From positions 1 to 64,000 of the forward strand of contig JBELEM010000003.1 in assembly GCA_042093735.1 (NCBI GenBank): a DNA stretch of 64,000 bases, read 5' to 3'. Shown piece by piece: positions 63,153-64,000 of the stretch. The position numbers and the translations under genes were made by a program. The notes beneath the pieces were generated by a model that worked only from the letters and a program-made list of their open reading frames with translations, was not told the DNA's origin and made no database searches. How positions within the stretch are numbered: the first letter of the stretch is position 1; every line of letters begins with the position of its first letter. This stretch comes from Hellea sp042093735. Lineage in GTDB: Bacteria; Pseudomonadota; Alphaproteobacteria; Caulobacterales; Maricaulaceae.

Positions 63153-63974
63153 ATGACTCAAAATAATTCACAGATGGAAAAATATATTTGCTTAATAACT
63201 GGAGCCTCAGCAGGCATTGGAAGGGCTATTGCTATCCAGTATGCTGAGATGGGGTGGGACCTTATATTAACGGCCCGGCGGACTAAACCAATGATAGAAT
63301 TAGCAGAGGAATTAGAAAGAAAACACGGCACCATAAGTCACATATTTAAAGTAGATTTTTTTGAAAAGAACGCCACACAAAAATTATTTAAAAAAATAAA
63401 GGCAAAGGGTCTTAAAGTTTCAGGCCTCGTAAATAATGCAGGTTACGGCCATCCTGGGGTTTTTCTTGATAGTGATTGGAAAGATCATGAAAAGTTCATT
63501 CAGTTGATGATGACGGCGCCTTGTGAACTTGTAAGGGCGCTGGCCCCAGAAATGGTAGATAATAAATTTGGGAGGATCATAAACGTTGCTTCATTGGCGG
63601 GACACCTGCCTGGCTCTAAAGGGCACACACTATATGCGGGTGTTAAGAGTTTTTTGATTAAATTTTCTGAAAGTTTAAATGCTGAGTTTTACGGGAGTGG
63701 CGTTAATGTGTCAGCTTTGTGTCCCGGTTTTACTCTGACTGAGTTTCATGACGTTAATGGCACAAGAGAAGGAATAAATAAACTGCCTTCCTTTATGCTC
63801 ATGGATGCTGACACTTGCGCACGTTTGGGTGTAAGGGCCTGTGAAAATAACCATGCTGTATACGTAAGCGGAAAAGTAAATAAATTTATTTCTGTACTGG
63901 GCAGGATTTTACCTAACAAGCTCGCACAAAAACTTATGTCAAAAAATTCACAAAGATATCGTAAGATTAATTAA
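63153..63974 (+). CDS. Short-chain dehydrogenase/reductase
   Basis: 273-residue NAD(P)-dependent enzyme. The cofactor site is TGASAGIGRAI, followed by NNAGYG and the catalytic Ser in VASLAG and Tyr-x3-Lys in YAGVKSF. The family acts on many alcohols and ketones, so the substrate is open. The ATG at 63153 is taken as start; an in-frame GTG lies 6 bp earlier at 63147. It is divergent from the small lipoprotein gene. Confidence 0.9.
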   Translation: MTQNNSQMEKYICLITGASAGIGRAIAIQYAEMGWDLILTARRTKPMIELAEELERKHGTISHIFKVDFFEKNATQKLFKKIKAKGLKVSGLVNNAGYGHPGVFLDSDWKDHEKFIQLMMTAPCELVRALAPEMVDNKFGRIINVASLAGHLPGSKGHTLYAGVKSFLIKFSESLNAEFYGSGVNVSALCPGFTLTEFHDVNGTREGINKLPSFMLMDADTCARLGVRACENNHAVYVSGKVNKFISVLGRILPNKLAQKLMSKNSQRYRKIN

Positions 63975-64000
63975 TTATGTTAGAAAAAAAAATATCAGAT

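Noticed and set aside
1..64000. CRISPR arrays, insertion sequences, prophage, toxin-antitoxin or restriction systems
   Set aside because: No repeat-spacer pattern, transposase, integrase or recognisable toxin or nuclease pair was seen.

Overview
The window looks like the replication-origin region of an AT-rich alphaproteobacterium with tightly packed genes. The main evidence is a gene order around hemE and the PEP-synthase/PPDK regulator that marks oriC in Caulobacter and its relatives. Two palindromic parS sites beside parAB, a DUF4167 gene, a DUF3576 lipoprotein, a Tim44-like protein and a Lrp-type putR next to putA point the same way. Low G+C, short spacers and convergent genes whose stop codons overlap suggest a streamlined, probably free-living and perhaps marine cell. 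I cannot name the genus. It is not an obvious pathogen or plasmid, and I see no phage, insertion sequence, CRISPR array or defence island.

Layout. 1-3.5 kb: proline catabolism (putA, cut by the window edge, with divergent putR) and an NTF2-like protein. 3.5-9.6 kb: high-affinity phosphate uptake operon (OprP-like porin, pstS, pstC, pstA, pstB, phoU). It is divergent from an AqpS-like channel, and candidate Pho boxes face both ways. 10.5-12.2 kb: a GH10 xylanase-like lipoprotein, tRNA-Gly(GCC) and a 100-N scaffold gap flanked by an identical 55-bp sequence. 12.2-15.1 kb: proteostasis genes (prolyl-tRNA editing protein, cnoX, LON-domain protein, Trm112-like, hslV). 15.1-24.4 kb: the left arm of the origin, all transcribed away from it (ppsR, maf, aroE, coaE, dnaQ, mnmE, mnmG, rsmG, parA, parB). 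24.4-24.8 kb: putative oriC with DnaA boxes and two perfect CtrA-type motifs. 24.8-31 kb: the right arm (hemE, hemJ, rho, a TM2 protein, secB, a timA-like gene, mltA, smr).

31-38 kb: hslU, a MscS channel, holA, lptE, leuS and a DUF3576 lipoprotein, most of them reading back towards the origin. 38-55 kb: mixed housekeeping and envelope genes (porin-like protein, thiE-like, yggS, L,D-transpeptidase, a response regulator with an unclear start, xthA, lolA, a PfkB kinase, ATP-grasp, nth, dapB, infC with an ATC start, a glycosyltransferase, prmC, DUF4167, an M23 peptidase). 55-64 kb: gyrB, an MDR oxidoreductase, glutamate dehydrogenase, argG, a membrane hydroxylase, a small lipoprotein and an SDR.

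The most interesting larger-scale signal is the arrangement around the origin. Compared with the usual alphaproteobacterial order as I remember it, two blocks have exchanged arms, as two nested inversions centred on oriC would do. One breakpoint lies between hslV and hslU, which normally form one operon. Other points of interest are the paired Pho-box/AqpS layout, two genes with non-canonical or unresolved start codons, overlapping divergent start codons of thiE and yggS, a possible structured leader before the DUF4167 gene, and a scaffold gap that is probably artificial. I did not find a clearly new multi-gene system.
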